A DNA stretch of 43,177 nt from Thermoplasmata archaeon. Lineage in GTDB: Archaea; Thermoplasmatota; Thermoplasmata; Lutacidiplasmatales; UBA184. The DNA is taken from positions 1 through 43,177 of the forward strand of contig JAJYXQ010000068.1 in NCBI GenBank assembly GCA_021796385.1, in the 5' to 3' direction. The notes below the pieces were generated by a model. It was not told where the DNA came from, searched no databases, and saw nothing but the letters and a program-made list of their open reading frames with translations. Position 1 is the stretch's first letter. The number at the start of each line of letters is the position of its first letter. Below are positions 17,445-26,707 of this stretch, one piece after another. The position numbers and the translations under genes were made by a program.

Positions 17445-18127
17445 GCTTCTGAAATTTCCCGCTCGGTGACCTTGTGGATGATCTTGCTCTCCACGCTCGA
17501 CAATATCTCATGCAGGGTCGACTTCGAGACCTTCAGGGACGTCGCCAGTTCAGAAAGGGTCGTCCGACGTGGTACATCCCAGTATCCCTGAGTGAGGGCG
17601 TAATGGAATACCTCGCGCTGACGTTCAGTGAGCAGACCCTCGACGGGTGTGATGGAATCCCGCGATATCGATGTGACAACCGCCCCCGGGATCTGTTCCT
17701 TGATCGCCGATAAGAATTCCCGGCACTTCGAAGATTGGGCCATCACGAGAAAGCTCTCCAATCCCCGCTCAATGTGGAAGGGAAATTCCGGGAGAATGTG
17801 GAGCTTCTCATGGACGGCAATGACGGAACACAAGGGAACGGTGCACTGATGAAGGACCGAATCTTCGGTCTGCGACACGAGGGTCAACTCCCGCACATCC
17901 GGTGAACTGCGAATCAGCTCCTCCGTTGTCCCCTCTCCCGGAGCATTCTGGATGCGGATGCGCTCGAGCATTTGTCCGTCCCCGAGGGGAAGACACCCCT
18001 CGACCTGGATGTTAAGGTCGGGATATCGCGCGGAAAGCTGATAGCAAGGGCATCGTTCCGGAAGCGGTATCGCTATCCGACAAACGAGGATGGGCCCGCT
18101 CTCATGGGTTTCCGCACTTTCCGACAT
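17441..18127 (-). CDS. HTH_10 (bacterio-opsin activator type) transcriptional regulator
   Basis: This 228-residue protein has the C-terminal HTH_10 domain at residues 166-217, opening 'LTERQREVFHYALTQGYWDV' and followed by PRRTTLSELATSLKVSKSTL. The N-terminal about 160 residues form an archaeal sensor-like region with no recognised ligand motif. HTH_10 proteins regulate archaeal gene sets such as bacterio-opsin and respiratory genes. I prefer ATG 18127 to the TTG at 18154. The stop overlaps the start of the SRPBCC gene. A second HTH_10 protein with the same GYWDxPRRxTLxELA core lies at 19439-20128. Confidence 0.88.
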   Translation of the reverse strand: MSESAETHESGPILVCRIAIPLPERCPCYQLSARYPDLNIQVEGCLPLGDGQMLERIRIQNAPGEGTTEELIRSSPDVRELTLVSQTEDSVLHQCTVPLCSVIAVHEKLHILPEFPFHIERGLESFLVMAQSSKCREFLSAIKEQIPGAVVTSISRDSITPVEGLLTERQREVFHYALTQGYWDVPRRTTLSELATSLKVSKSTLHEILSSVESKIIHKVTEREISEA

Positions 18128-18341
18128 TTGTGTACTTTCCTTCCAAGGCAACAATGCCGCCGGTGCTTAAGAGGATATGTCCAAGCGGGTCGATTCTGGC
18201 CAGTAAGTGCCGTGTTTGATTCCAACATCCGGTGAAGGCTGTGGTTTAGACTATCGATTTCTCGTCTATATTTCAAAGATTTCGAGGTGTTGTCCTAATG
18301 TGACTCGATATTCGCCACGGTGGTCCGACCGGTCGGGCGGG

Positions 18342-18599
18342 TCAATCTTTACGGGCGGGGACAATCGAGACCCCGTCGGGTCCGTTCGAGAGCCTCTTTT
18401 CCCGAGAGCCCACCTCGATGATGCGATTCAGTCCGGCGAGCGAGATCCGATGGCCACGGTGTTCCAGTTCTTCGAGGAGCGCTCTACGCTTCATCGGTCC
18501 CCTTTGCCCGCGGAGAGCTTCCAACACGTAGTCGAGCGAACCGGGAGGGATCCCATCCCGGGAGGAGACAGGCTCTGTCATGGACTCCTTCCCGGTCAA
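18342..18599 (-). CDS. Small winged-helix-like protein
   Basis: This 85-residue protein contains 'LDYVLEALRGQRGPMKRRAL' and 'EHRGHRISLAGLNRIIEVGS', which fits a winged helix-turn-helix of the kind found in small archaeal regulators. The ATG overlaps the stop of the DUF998 gene (ATGA at 18596-18599), so the pair is probably translationally coupled. A longer open frame on the opposite strand here looks like a shadow. Confidence 0.6.
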   Translation of the reverse strand: MTGKESMTEPVSSRDGIPPGSLDYVLEALRGQRGPMKRRALLEELEHRGHRISLAGLNRIIEVGSREKRLSNGPDGVSIVPARKD

Positions 18600-19384
18600 G
18601 CCTTGGAAGGAACGGGATCAGGGGAGGGTTGGGAGGCGGATGAGCGTCGGGTACGCAGGATCACCCCAACACCAGCGATGACGGCCCAGATGAGCACGGG
18701 GAAGGCCACGAACCGCTCGAGACCTCCCTCCCCCAGTCCGAAATAGCGTCCGGGGACATCGTTCACCACATAGTAAAGATAGAAGGCGAGGACGATGGAA
18801 GAAAAGAGGCCGAGGAGGAAAGTGACCAACCAGTACGGGTGCCAGTCCTTGTGCCGGCGGAGGGCAAGGCCCATGATCGTCATTCCCAGATTGGCGAAGA
18901 GGAAGGTGACGACCGAAGCGTAATCATGGGCCGAGAGGCCATAGGCCCGAAAAGGATAGGACTCCGTAAAGATTCCCACCGAGATCGCGCCGGCCGAGCC
19001 GATCACGAGGAGGACCACCCCAGCAAGCGTGAGTTTCCGGTCGGGAAAGACCGGGATCAGGAGGAGGATGCTGGATATCGCCAGCAGCCCTAGCAAGATG
19101 ATCGAGCCGTCGAATATCCAAGCGTAGCTCCAGCCGAGCGCCGGGTTATTGACCCCGAGGTCGCTGATCGTGTTGGCGAAATCGCTATACCCGGGGCGCA
19201 GAGCCTGTTCGATGAACATGGCTGCGAAGAACTGGAGCGAGGCGAAAACCAGGACGAATCCCGCGTAGCGAACGAGGGGGCGGGACCAACGTTCGTCGGG
19301 GGTGGAGAGCCAGCCTGGAGGCACTACGGAACTTTCCGTCACAAGCCGGCGGAACGAGCGAGGGCATATTCCCTTTTCGCCCAA
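18596..19384 (-). CDS. DUF998-family membrane protein
   Basis: This 262-residue protein has six or so membrane spans. 'YSDFANTISDLGVNNPALGW' followed by 'WIFDGSIILLGLL' is the signature of the archaeal DUF998 family; the function is unknown. The longest frame starts with TTG at 19384, a weak choice. A GTG at 19342 lies about 28 bases after a TATA-like GAATATG near 19370 and would suit a leaderless transcript, removing 14 residues. Confidence 0.82.
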   Translation of the reverse strand: MGEKGICPRSFRRLVTESSVVPPGWLSTPDERWSRPLVRYAGFVLVFASLQFFAAMFIEQALRPGYSDFANTISDLGVNNPALGWSYAWIFDGSIILLGLLAISSILLLIPVFPDRKLTLAGVVLLVIGSAGAISVGIFTESYPFRAYGLSAHDYASVVTFLFANLGMTIMGLALRRHKDWHPYWLVTFLLGLFSSIVLAFYLYYVVNDVPGRYFGLGEGGLERFVAFPVLIWAVIAGVGVILRTRRSSASQPSPDPVPSKA

Positions 19385-19438
19385 GGTCGGATCGGGACCC
19401 TGACGGTTTCAGCCCCCGCCGATTGAGGGCTCATTGAT

Positions 19439-20128
19439 TCAGAGGTTCCAATGAGAAAAGTGCTGGTCCCGCAACTCATAGAGGAGCTTCCGCTCCACTT
19501 GGGCCAGGGTCTCGGCCAACGTCGATTTCGCCACCCGTCGGAAGCTCGCGAGTTCCGTGAGGGTGATCCGGCGGGGTGAGTCCCAGTACCCCATGCTCAT
19601 CGCCATCTTGAACGCCTCCTCCTGCTTCGGGGTGAGGAGGCTGTCCGGCCCTTCGACCGCGCTCTTGCGTATCGCCGTGATCGTGGTATTGGGGGCGACC
19701 TGCCGGAACTGCTCATAGAACCGGCGGACCTTCTCCTCCGTACCGACCACCAACAACTTCGCTTCCCCGCGATCAAAAGGGATAGGATAGCGAAGTGGAA
19801 CCTGAAGACCCGTGTAGATCCGGGTCCCGGGCGACATGGCAAAGGTCACCCGGACCATCATCGACCGTTCGGAGCGCTCCAGCACGGCGACCTCTCGAAC
19901 CCCCCTACCTTGCCTGAGTCGTTCGATGAAGTCTGGAGGTATCGATTCCCCGCTCACGGTGATGTCTTCGATGGATTCCTTTACTGCGGGCACGCGGGAG
20001 AGTATTTCGAAGCGGAGGTTCGGGAACTCGCGTGGTACTTGTGCGTGGTACGTGGGGTAATCTTCAGGTAGAGGGATCACAAGGCGGCAGATGAGCACTC
20101 GCTCTTCGGGTGGGACATCGGGCACCAT
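19439..20128 (-). CDS. HTH_10 (bacterio-opsin activator type) transcriptional regulator
   Basis: This 229-residue protein has the HTH_10 domain at residues 165-216, opening 'LTPKQEEAFKMAMSMGYWDS' and followed by PRRITLTELASFRRVAKSTL. The N-terminal region begins 'RVLICRLVIPLPEDYPTYHA', parallel to 'ILVCRIAIPLPERCPCYQLS' in the other regulator at 17441-18127, so the two are paralogues along their whole length. ATG 20128 is about 30 bases after a good TATA box. Confidence 0.88.
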   Translation of the reverse strand: MVPDVPPEERVLICRLVIPLPEDYPTYHAQVPREFPNLRFEILSRVPAVKESIEDITVSGESIPPDFIERLRQGRGVREVAVLERSERSMMVRVTFAMSPGTRIYTGLQVPLRYPIPFDRGEAKLLVVGTEEKVRRFYEQFRQVAPNTTITAIRKSAVEGPDSLLTPKQEEAFKMAMSMGYWDSPRRITLTELASFRRVAKSTLAETLAQVERKLLYELRDQHFSHWNL

Positions 20129-20150
20129 GATGAAGTGAATTCGCGGACCT

Positions 20151-20164
20151 CAGATAAATAGGTT
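20151..20164 (-). promoter_or_regulatory. TATA box for the HTH_10 regulator at 19439-20128
   Basis: The minus strand reads AACCTATTTATCTG, centred about 29 bases before the ATG, which predicts a leaderless or nearly leaderless transcript. Confidence 0.6.
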
Positions 20165-20326
20165 TGCTCATGGTGTGCACAACCTCCTAGCACTCCCCCT
20201 AGGTTATCTGACAGCCGAAACCTTCTTTATGGACCCGAATGGTAACGGAAACTGAACGACCCTCCTCAGCGAATCAGGCCCCGCCGCACTTTGACGGAAT
20301 GCCGACGGGGGAGGGGCCGGGAGACG

Positions 20327-21658
20327 TCAAGCCAGACCGAGGAGCTCTTGATGGACGAATGCGACACCTCGCCCCAAGGAACGTCGGGCGGTCCCTTCCA
20401 CGGTCCAACGGATGATCGGTTGCGTATTGGAAGGGCGGATGTGGACGCGGCCGCCGCTGAATGGGAGATAGAATCCGTCGGGAGAGGCAAGGGAACGGCT
20501 TTGGAGCCGAGCTCGGAGCGTCCTGTACGTTCTCCGCGCTTCGGACATCGAGGCGAAGGGGAGGGAACCGGACAAGCGATGTACCGGACCAAAGCGCTTC
20601 CGCAGTGCGCTTGCCCTGAGGCGGGTGCTCGAAAGGAGGTCGAGCAGGATGCAAGCGGTCAAGACCCCATCAGAATCCGGTGCGAAGTCGCTGAGGTAGT
20701 AATGCGAAGAGACCTCGAATCCCACGCGGGCATTGCTGCGTTTCATGGCTTGGGTGACGAAGCGGCTTCCGATCCGGGAACGGACCACCAACGTCTTCGC
20801 TTCACATCTCAGCGATGCGTCGGCGGTCGCCACGAGCGGCAGGCGTGGGGTCGCCAACCGTTCGTGGAGAAAGAGAGCCACGGCCTCGGGGGGAAGGAGG
20901 GTCCCTGTCTCGTCCACGAACAGCACGCGGTCTCCATCCCCGTCGAACGTCACCCCGATGGCGGCCCGTTCCCGTAGCACTCGAGCGGCGAGGTCCCGAA
21001 CGTTATCCGTGGTGGGTTCGGGCGAGCCGCCAAAGAAACGGGCCGAGAACCCCGTGCGCATCGAAAGGACATCGGCCCCCATCGTTTGCAAGGCTGCGGG
21101 TGCAACCTGGGCTGTCGCTCCGCCCCGGGTGTCGACCACTACCCGAAGGGTTGTCGTTCTTCCCGTAGTGAGATGACCGACATACTTCGGTCCCCAGTCT
21201 TCTTTCGATATCCGGGGTGGTCCCTGTCTTGGTTGCGAAGGCTTTGGAACGGAGGATGCTGGGAGGTTCGCAAGGGTACGGGATACCGCAACCCACTGCG
21301 TGGAGAAGGGCATGCCCGCCCTCGTGAATGCCTTCACGCCCACGTAGCCCAAGGGATTGTGCGATGGAGTGATGGCGAGGCCGAACCGTGCGCTTTCGCG
21401 GCAGGCGAAGCCGATGGCGGGGGTGGGGAGGATGCCGAGTTCCACGGTCGGCAAGCCAACGTCCCAAAGTCCCGCCGTTATCGAATCCTGCAACAAACGG
21501 GATGCCGATCGGGTGTCCCGTCCGATCAGGATAGGCCCATTCATCCGGGACGCGAGGGCACGGCCCAGCTTTCGCCCCAAGGATGGGGAGATCTCCTCAC
21601 CCCACCGACCACGGACATCGTACGCATGGAAGATGGACAAGGGTTCTCGAGAATGCAT
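20327..21658 (-). CDS. Phosphomannomutase/phosphoglucomutase (alpha-D-phosphohexomutase)
   Basis: This 443-residue protein would interconvert hexose 1- and 6-phosphates, feeding nucleotide sugars for glycans. All four family sites are present with changes. The catalytic loop is TPSHNP (Ser99; usually TASHNP), the Mg2+ loop is DGDGDR (239-244), the sugar loop is EVSSH (315-319; usually ExSGH) and the phosphate loop is RPSNTQPIIR (408-417; usually RPSGTEPxxR). The altered sugar loop makes the preferred hexose uncertain. I use ATG 21658, not GTG 21676, because a TATA-like GTTATGGA at 21682-21690 is about 28 bases before it. Surface glycoprotein decoration is a plausible use in this genome. Confidence 0.9.
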   Translation of the reverse strand: MHSREPLSIFHAYDVRGRWGEEISPSLGRKLGRALASRMNGPILIGRDTRSASRLLQDSITAGLWDVGLPTVELGILPTPAIGFACRESARFGLAITPSHNPLGYVGVKAFTRAGMPFSTQWVAVSRTLANLPASSVPKPSQPRQGPPRISKEDWGPKYVGHLTTGRTTTLRVVVDTRGGATAQVAPAALQTMGADVLSMRTGFSARFFGGSPEPTTDNVRDLAARVLRERAAIGVTFDGDGDRVLFVDETGTLLPPEAVALFLHERLATPRLPLVATADASLRCEAKTLVVRSRIGSRFVTQAMKRSNARVGFEVSSHYYLSDFAPDSDGVLTACILLDLLSSTRLRASALRKRFGPVHRLSGSLPFASMSEARRTYRTLRARLQSRSLASPDGFYLPFSGGRVHIRPSNTQPIIRWTVEGTARRSLGRGVAFVHQELLGLA

Positions 21659-21858
21659 CCCCGCTCTGAGAGCCACAGGAATCCATAACGCTCGCGACTT
21701 TCCGAGCAGTCGGGGAAAGGAGAACCTCCCCTTGTTCCCGCTCGTTCGGGAGACAAGCCAGAAGGGAAGAGCCAGCGCCCATCGTTCCTCTACCCGTTTC
21801 CACTCCCCCTTTGTGCAGGTCTATCCGGGTGAGCGTTTACCCCGCAAAGATCAAAGAC

Positions 21859-23007
21859 CTACACCAAATGGTCGAGCGGATCCTCTTGTTTTGGTGGCGG
21901 AGCAGGAGGGGGCGGACGCTGTTGGCCAAGGGCCTTCCGCTTCCGCCTACGGACGACGATGAGGGCTACGAGGACAACGGTTACTATGAGCCCCAGGAAA
22001 AGTGTGAAGTACAGAAGGTGAGGCCCCAATGTGTTTGTGCTGGCGGAGGAACCAGGGGCATTCCCAGTACCTTCCACGTAACCACTGGAAAGTGAAAACA
22101 AGAATGTTGGGAGCAAGATCCAAGTGAGAACCAAGAGAAGTACCAAGATGGCGAGGAGGGTATCGGGGCCCCTCTGATCGCCTGAAACGACGATGGTGGT
22201 CCCCGGAGGGTATGGGTTCGGTTGGGTCATGTCGGGTCCGTAGATCACTTGAGGGGGAGGCGAGGAGGGGGGAGGAGGTGGAGTCCACCCGGCGGCAATC
22301 TTGTCTTCCGCCTTCAAACTTCCGATGAAGCATAGGAGCTGGCCGGCGACCACGAAGAGGGGCAAGGCGGAGAACACGCCACCGACTTCGTTCGCTCTTT
22401 CCTCAAGAGCCCGGCCCATCTTGTAGTTTCCCCCGGCGATGCCCAATGCGCCGAAGAATGAGAGGAACCCTCCAAGGATGAGAAGAAACCATACGAACAC
22501 CCCGATGGCCGGGTCCATCTGAGAGGTGTAGATGTCCGAAGAACTGCTCGGGGACAACGGCGCCAAACTTCCGAGCCACAGGACCAATCCTGTTGCGAAC
22601 ATTCCAGAGCCGGCAATCCCCACCATGGAAAGGATCGAAATTTCTTCGAAGTCGGATATCGCCCTCTCAAGCCTCCTGAAACCGAGCTGGTAGAAGACAA
22701 AGGAGACCAGTGTGATGAGGACACCGAGGACAAGGAGGGCGTATAGGAAAAAGACCGTTCCGGCGGAGATCGTATACGAATTTGCACCGTAGGTGATGGA
22801 AGTTGTGTACGGGATCTGCGTGAGGAAGGATCCGATGATCAGGAGGGCGATCAAGCTGGACCAAAGGATGATCTGGCCGATCAGCCCCGTGAGAGATCCG
22901 TTCTGGAGGCGGCGTAGACCGGAGATCACCTCCATTCGGAGGGAATCCGGTTGCTCGGTCGATCTCGTGACGTTGGAGCTGGGCATATAGTGAATCAAGG
23001 GATTCAT
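21859..23007 (-). CDS. Multi-span membrane protein, possibly DUF973-like
   Basis: This 382-residue protein has a short soluble N-terminus, then spans beginning 'SGLRRLQNGSLTGLIGQIIL', a Pro-rich extracytoplasmic stretch (about 245-285), further spans, and a basic plus Pro-rich tail (VVRRRKRKALGQ, PPPPAPPPK). The opening helix and following 'GRALEERANEVGG' segment recall archaeal DUF973 proteins, but I am not certain. Function unknown. It is divergent from the regulator at 23088, with an intergenic gap of only 80 bases. Confidence 0.65.
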   Translation of the reverse strand: MNPLIHYMPSSNVTRSTEQPDSLRMEVISGLRRLQNGSLTGLIGQIILWSSLIALLIIGSFLTQIPYTTSITYGANSYTISAGTVFFLYALLVLGVLITLVSFVFYQLGFRRLERAISDFEEISILSMVGIAGSGMFATGLVLWLGSLAPLSPSSSSDIYTSQMDPAIGVFVWFLLILGGFLSFFGALGIAGGNYKMGRALEERANEVGGVFSALPLFVVAGQLLCFIGSLKAEDKIAAGWTPPPPPSSPPPQVIYGPDMTQPNPYPPGTTIVVSGDQRGPDTLLAILVLLLVLTWILLPTFLFSLSSGYVEGTGNAPGSSASTNTLGPHLLYFTLFLGLIVTVVLVALIVVRRRKRKALGQQRPPPPAPPPKQEDPLDHLV

Positions 23008-23087
23008 GGATATAACTCGGGCAACATGAAATCCGAAAAAACCTATAGTCGAGATGGGTTTGTCGAACCGATCCGAAGCGGGACAGA

Positions 23088-24086
23088 ATGTACGAGTTGA
23101 CGGCTTCCGAGGGAGTGACCCTGCTCTCGATACTCGCTAGAGAGGGAGAGGGACCCAGCGTCGACCCGCACGGACCGGGGGTACCCGAATCCACGTTCTA
23201 TGCCACCCGACGGAAGATCTACAAGGCCGGATGGGTGACCGACCGCTTCGTCCCCAACCCTTGGGCGACCGGATTCTCCGCTCTGGATTGCATCCTCACC
23301 TCGCCCCCGGCCCCCGAACGGGACCGTGTCGAGAAGGACTGGGCAACTTCTCCGGAGAACGTGCTCCTTTGGTCCGGCCCGAATGTGCTCTTCGGGGTGT
23401 TCTTCCGGCGGGACGGAATGGCCACCCCAGTCGAGGAGGGCATGCGGGTTTCCGTAACCCCCACCTCGGGTTCCATCCCCGTCTATTTTGACTACTCGCG
23501 GCTTTGGTCCCGTTTCATCGGAGTGGAAACGATGACGGGCTACCCAAGAGCGGTGGGAGGTGCCGCGATCCACACCGAACGCTGCCGCACGTCGGCCTTC
23601 CCGGCACTGCTGCATTCCGATGGTCAGGCCGGGTCCGCTTTCGCTTCAGCTCACCCCTGGCATTCCCTCACGTCACTTCCCAAGAACCAGCGATTGCTTC
23701 TGGAATGGGGATTGGTCCAGAGCCGCACATTCCTCAACGTGGATGCCCTTCCTCCCTATGAGGGACGGCTTCTTGGGGAGGTGGTGTTCGTCCGAGGAAG
23801 AATGCGAAGCCGGGTGTCGGCATCGAATGTTCTCTCCGAGTTGAACCAGCGATGCAGTGTCAACCCGCTCCTACTGGTGGAGGATGGGACGTCCCTTCTC
23901 CTCATTGCCCTCGGGCAGATCGCGGCCGGTGAACCGAAGCGGAGGAGGGTCCACACCGCCGATGCACCCGTGCTCGCCACACTGGGTTCCCTGCTAGAGG
24001 ACCTTCGGGTCTCCGTGGAGCGCACCGACAGTATGCAGTACACGGTGAATCACCGCTACGACCGTCTATTCCCGCTGGTCCCATAG
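23088..24086 (+). CDS. Winged-helix (Lrp-like) DNA-binding protein, function unknown
   Basis: This 332-residue protein begins with a helix-turn-helix-like region: 'MYELTASEGVTLLSILAREG' and then 'ESTFYATRRKIYKAGWVTDR', the style of Lrp/AsnC-type winged helices. The remaining 270 residues match nothing I know. A CTATAG box at 23043-23048, preceded by an A-rich stretch, is about 42 bases upstream of the ATG. The gene is divergent from the membrane protein at 21859-23007, which it might control; that is inference. Confidence 0.6.
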   Translation: MYELTASEGVTLLSILAREGEGPSVDPHGPGVPESTFYATRRKIYKAGWVTDRFVPNPWATGFSALDCILTSPPAPERDRVEKDWATSPENVLLWSGPNVLFGVFFRRDGMATPVEEGMRVSVTPTSGSIPVYFDYSRLWSRFIGVETMTGYPRAVGGAAIHTERCRTSAFPALLHSDGQAGSAFASAHPWHSLTSLPKNQRLLLEWGLVQSRTFLNVDALPPYEGRLLGEVVFVRGRMRSRVSASNVLSELNQRCSVNPLLLVEDGTSLLLIALGQIAAGEPKRRRVHTADAPVLATLGSLLEDLRVSVERTDSMQYTVNHRYDRLFPLVP

Positions 24087-24305
24087 CGTCCAAATCGGGT
24101 TCCCCTCAGGCAACTCTCCGTGAGTATGACGCCGTCGTGATGTGGGAGTAGAGAAGAACGGGATATTCCTCCACGGATGGCGAACCTGCGTCTAAAACCG
24201 GGTTCGCACCCTACGGATGTTCGGCCTGTCCAGCCTACCGGGGCGGATGTTTACAGTCGGGCCAGGGAAATTTCCTATACTGCGATCTCTCCTTTCGAGA
24301 CTGAC

Positions 24306-24962
24306 TCATCGCCGGGGGTCCCAAGCATTATACTGTAGGTACGTGTAAACGCACAGTCCGATCCCCAGCAAGAGTGCCACGATGCCGACTCCGACCAGCA
24401 CATCGTTGGAAAGGATCGGGCAGGTCTGGATTCCCTGAGCATCGACGCTGCACTGTTGCAGTGCCGAGACTGCAAGAAAAACGAGGCCAAGAGCAACAAA
24501 AGAGATTCCGCGAATCAAACCCCGAGCCGTTCCGCTCCACCCTGAGTCCGAACCCCCGGGACCCTTGACATCCTCGTCGTCGCTCCAGTATTGGTCATCG
24601 TACCAACTTCCCTTCGTAGCCGGACCCTCCGGGGGCGGAGCTGGGGGTCCCTCCACGACCTCAGCCGTGCCGCAGTAATCGCATACAACAGTTTGCCCCG
24701 CGGGAGTGGGCTTTAGCGGCGCTCCGCACGCCTTGCACCGGAGGTCCGACGAATTCACCTTCGGAAGCGGTTTCGGTGGGGGCTCGGGATCGGCATCGGT
24801 CACCGAGAACGTCGCGACCGGAGCTTGAGAGGCCGGACTTGTGGCGGCTCCCAAGTTTGGGGCATCATTGGAAAGAAGTTGGTGGCATTGTTCACAGTAC
24901 GCGTTCTCTTCGGGATTACTCTTTCCGCAATGCGGACACGTTATAGTAAGAGGTTCGTCCAT
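24306..24962 (-). CDS. Double zinc-ribbon protein with two C-terminal membrane spans
   Basis: This 218-residue protein has one zinc ribbon at the N-terminus (CPHCGKSNPEENAYCEQC) and another at about 75-100 (CKACGAPL...VVCDYCG). Between and after them are Pro/acidic linkers. Two hydrophobic segments lie at about 148-165 and 188-207. Proteins of this build are common in archaea and the function is unknown. A TATA-like GATAAATTC lies about 40 bases upstream of the ATG. Confidence 0.8.
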   Translation of the reverse strand: MDEPLTITCPHCGKSNPEENAYCEQCHQLLSNDAPNLGAATSPASQAPVATFSVTDADPEPPPKPLPKVNSSDLRCKACGAPLKPTPAGQTVVCDYCGTAEVVEGPPAPPPEGPATKGSWYDDQYWSDDEDVKGPGGSDSGWSGTARGLIRGISFVALGLVFLAVSALQQCSVDAQGIQTCPILSNDVLVGVGIVALLLGIGLCVYTYLQYNAWDPRR

Positions 24963-24965
24963 TAG

Positions 24966-25301
24966 CTACGAGATACGGTTCCCGAACTCAGAGATGAATT
25001 TATCGATTCTGTTTGGACATTGTAAGTTAGAATTCACGAACCCTAGGTATCTCCCTATACCAAAAGCTTCCACCGGGTTCCCTGATCGACTTGGGGCCGG
25101 AGAATCAGGAGCGATCGGGATCAATGTCCTTGGGTCTACTGTACCTGTATCCACAAAGTGTCCGACCGCACGGAGTTCGATTTCAAAGAGCGATATGCCT
25201 CGACCGCTCTGGGAAATGATGGCTGTGCTCCACATGAGAGCTTCCTTACGGGAAACCGTACTGCGCCAGCTCTTCACCACCCATGATGCATCGTTTCCCA
25301 C
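24966..25301 (-). CDS. Hypothetical protein of 111 residues, doubtful
   Basis: This frame ends 3 bases before the ATG of the zinc-ribbon gene, as in an operon, and its composition is not obviously random ('EALMWSTAIISQSGRGISLF', 'VEAFGIGRYLGFVNSNL'). It starts with GTG, has no clear promoter and matches no family I know. An overlapping plus-strand frame exists but looks no better. It may be a shadow or a gene remnant. Confidence 0.3.
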   Translation of the reverse strand: MGNDASWVVKSWRSTVSRKEALMWSTAIISQSGRGISLFEIELRAVGHFVDTGTVDPRTLIPIAPDSPAPSRSGNPVEAFGIGRYLGFVNSNLQCPNRIDKFISEFGNRIS

Positions 25302-25530
25302 CGCTCCCCGGTCCGCCTTACCACGGGTGCTGCGTGGTTATTGGTTGATGACTCCCCTGACAGAGACTGTTCACCAATAGCCACGCGCACCCAACCGTGC
25401 ATGGAACGATATGTCGTCCTCCCCTGGATGGGACTTCTCGCGCTCCATGACCAGCGTCCTGACGCCGTTCGCAACCAGCGTATCAATAACGGGAACCAAT
25501 TGTTACAGGGAGCTATCACAATCTGGCCAC

Positions 25531-25538
25531 CCTTATAT
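25531..25538 (+). promoter_or_regulatory. TATA box for the Fic gene
   Basis: CCTTATAT lies about 35 bases before the ATG at 25571 and 15 bases before an upstream in-frame TTG at 25550. The spacing favours the ATG as start. Confidence 0.5.
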
Positions 25539-25570
25539 GCCCCGGCTAATTGTATAAGACGATTGTTACA

Positions 25571-26707
25571 ATGGCGGTCAATAAATACGACCACTGCACT
25601 CACCCCTACCCAGTGCGGCATCGGCGGAAGGTTCCATTCCACCCCCAGATTGAAACCCCCCCTGACCTAGTGCGTCGACTGATGGAAATCCGCAATCTCG
25701 ATCATGAGATTGACCGCTATATCCTGAGCGAGCGAGATTACCTTGACCTATTGGTCGAAGTGCTTTCAGTGAACATTCACCAGTCCGTGAAGTTGGAGGG
25801 AAGTAGAATCGCCCTGGGCGAGGCGGCTCGCGTGACCCGATCAACTCTCTTAGGAACCGAACCACATCGTTTGGAAAGTTCGCGCCAAGAGATTCGCAAT
25901 CACGTGCTCATGTGGACGCGCCCCGAGCGATGGCACTTGCCTTGGTCCCGGAGCATGGTGCAAGCCCTCCACGCTACGCTCTTTGATGGAGTGGACGAAG
26001 AAGCTCGCCCAGGGGAACTCACACGAAGGCGAATGGCCGTGTACTCTAGCAAGGGAGAGGAACTCTTCATCGGTTGTCCTGCAGAACAAGTGGGAGAGGA
26101 GATCGATTCCTTGATCGAATGGGCGAACCGTCAATCGGGGGCTTACTTCCCCGTTGTGTCAGCAGCCGTCTTCTTCCACGAGTTCGAGAGCATCCATCCC
26201 TTTGAAGAAGGCAACGGAAGGACAGGGCGCACTCTCTTCCACATGCTCTTGGAGAACCAAGGCCTCCCCAACTCGCGCTTTTGCCAAGTGGAGAAATACC
26301 TCATCAAGGATCCAGAGCTTTACCATCGCATTCTGGGGTGGACTGATTTCAAGGGGAGCTATCTCGAGCTTGTCGACTTCTTTACGGATGCCCTATTGGA
26401 GAGCTACCGGGAGGCGGTGAGGCGACTTGAGGAGAAGGATCTCATGACCCATGGTCTAGATGAGACGGGACGGCGTCTCCTTGTCCAGGCCCGGCGACAC
26501 GGTGCCCCCTTCTCCGTGCGAGAGGCAACCGCTTGGATTGGAGGGCGTGGCGAACAGACGATTCGTTTGCACCTGAACGACCTCGTAAGACGAGGTGCCT
26601 TGAGGGCTACGGGTGCCACAAAGTCGCGGAGGTACGCCTTTGCCACCGCCGTGCTGCCCCGGACCCGCTCCCCAACTCCACAGCCTGAGGGCGAAAACCA
26701 CTCCTGA
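25571..26707 (+). CDS. Fic-domain protein (probable AMP transferase)
   Basis: This 378-residue protein contains the complete Fic catalytic motif HPFEEGNGRTGR (209-220), in which the histidine is catalytic and the acidic residue binds Mg2+. An autoinhibitory motif of the (S/T)xxxE(G/N) type is seen at S72-VKL-E76-G77, ahead of the Fic domain, which marks an N-terminally inhibited (class II) enzyme. Such enzymes move AMP onto hydroxyl side chains of target proteins. The C-terminal 90 residues look like a winged helix ('GRGEQTIRLHLNDLVRRGAL'), the common Fic/wHTH build. It stands alone with its own TATA box next to a toxin-antitoxin pair. Confidence 0.9.
   Translation: MAVNKYDHCTHPYPVRHRRKVPFHPQIETPPDLVRRLMEIRNLDHEIDRYILSERDYLDLLVEVLSVNIHQSVKLEGSRIALGEAARVTRSTLLGTEPHRLESSRQEIRNHVLMWTRPERWHLPWSRSMVQALHATLFDGVDEEARPGELTRRRMAVYSSKGEELFIGCPAEQVGEEIDSLIEWANRQSGAYFPVVSAAVFFHEFESIHPFEEGNGRTGRTLFHMLLENQGLPNSRFCQVEKYLIKDPELYHRILGWTDFKGSYLELVDFFTDALLESYREAVRRLEEKDLMTHGLDETGRRLLVQARRHGAPFSVREATAWIGGRGEQTIRLHLNDLVRRGALRATGATKSRRYAFATAVLPRTRSPTPQPEGENHS

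Noticed and set aside
25274-25642. 122-residue minus-strand frame overlapping the Fic promoter
   Set aside because: It covers the TATA box and start of the Fic gene and matches no family.
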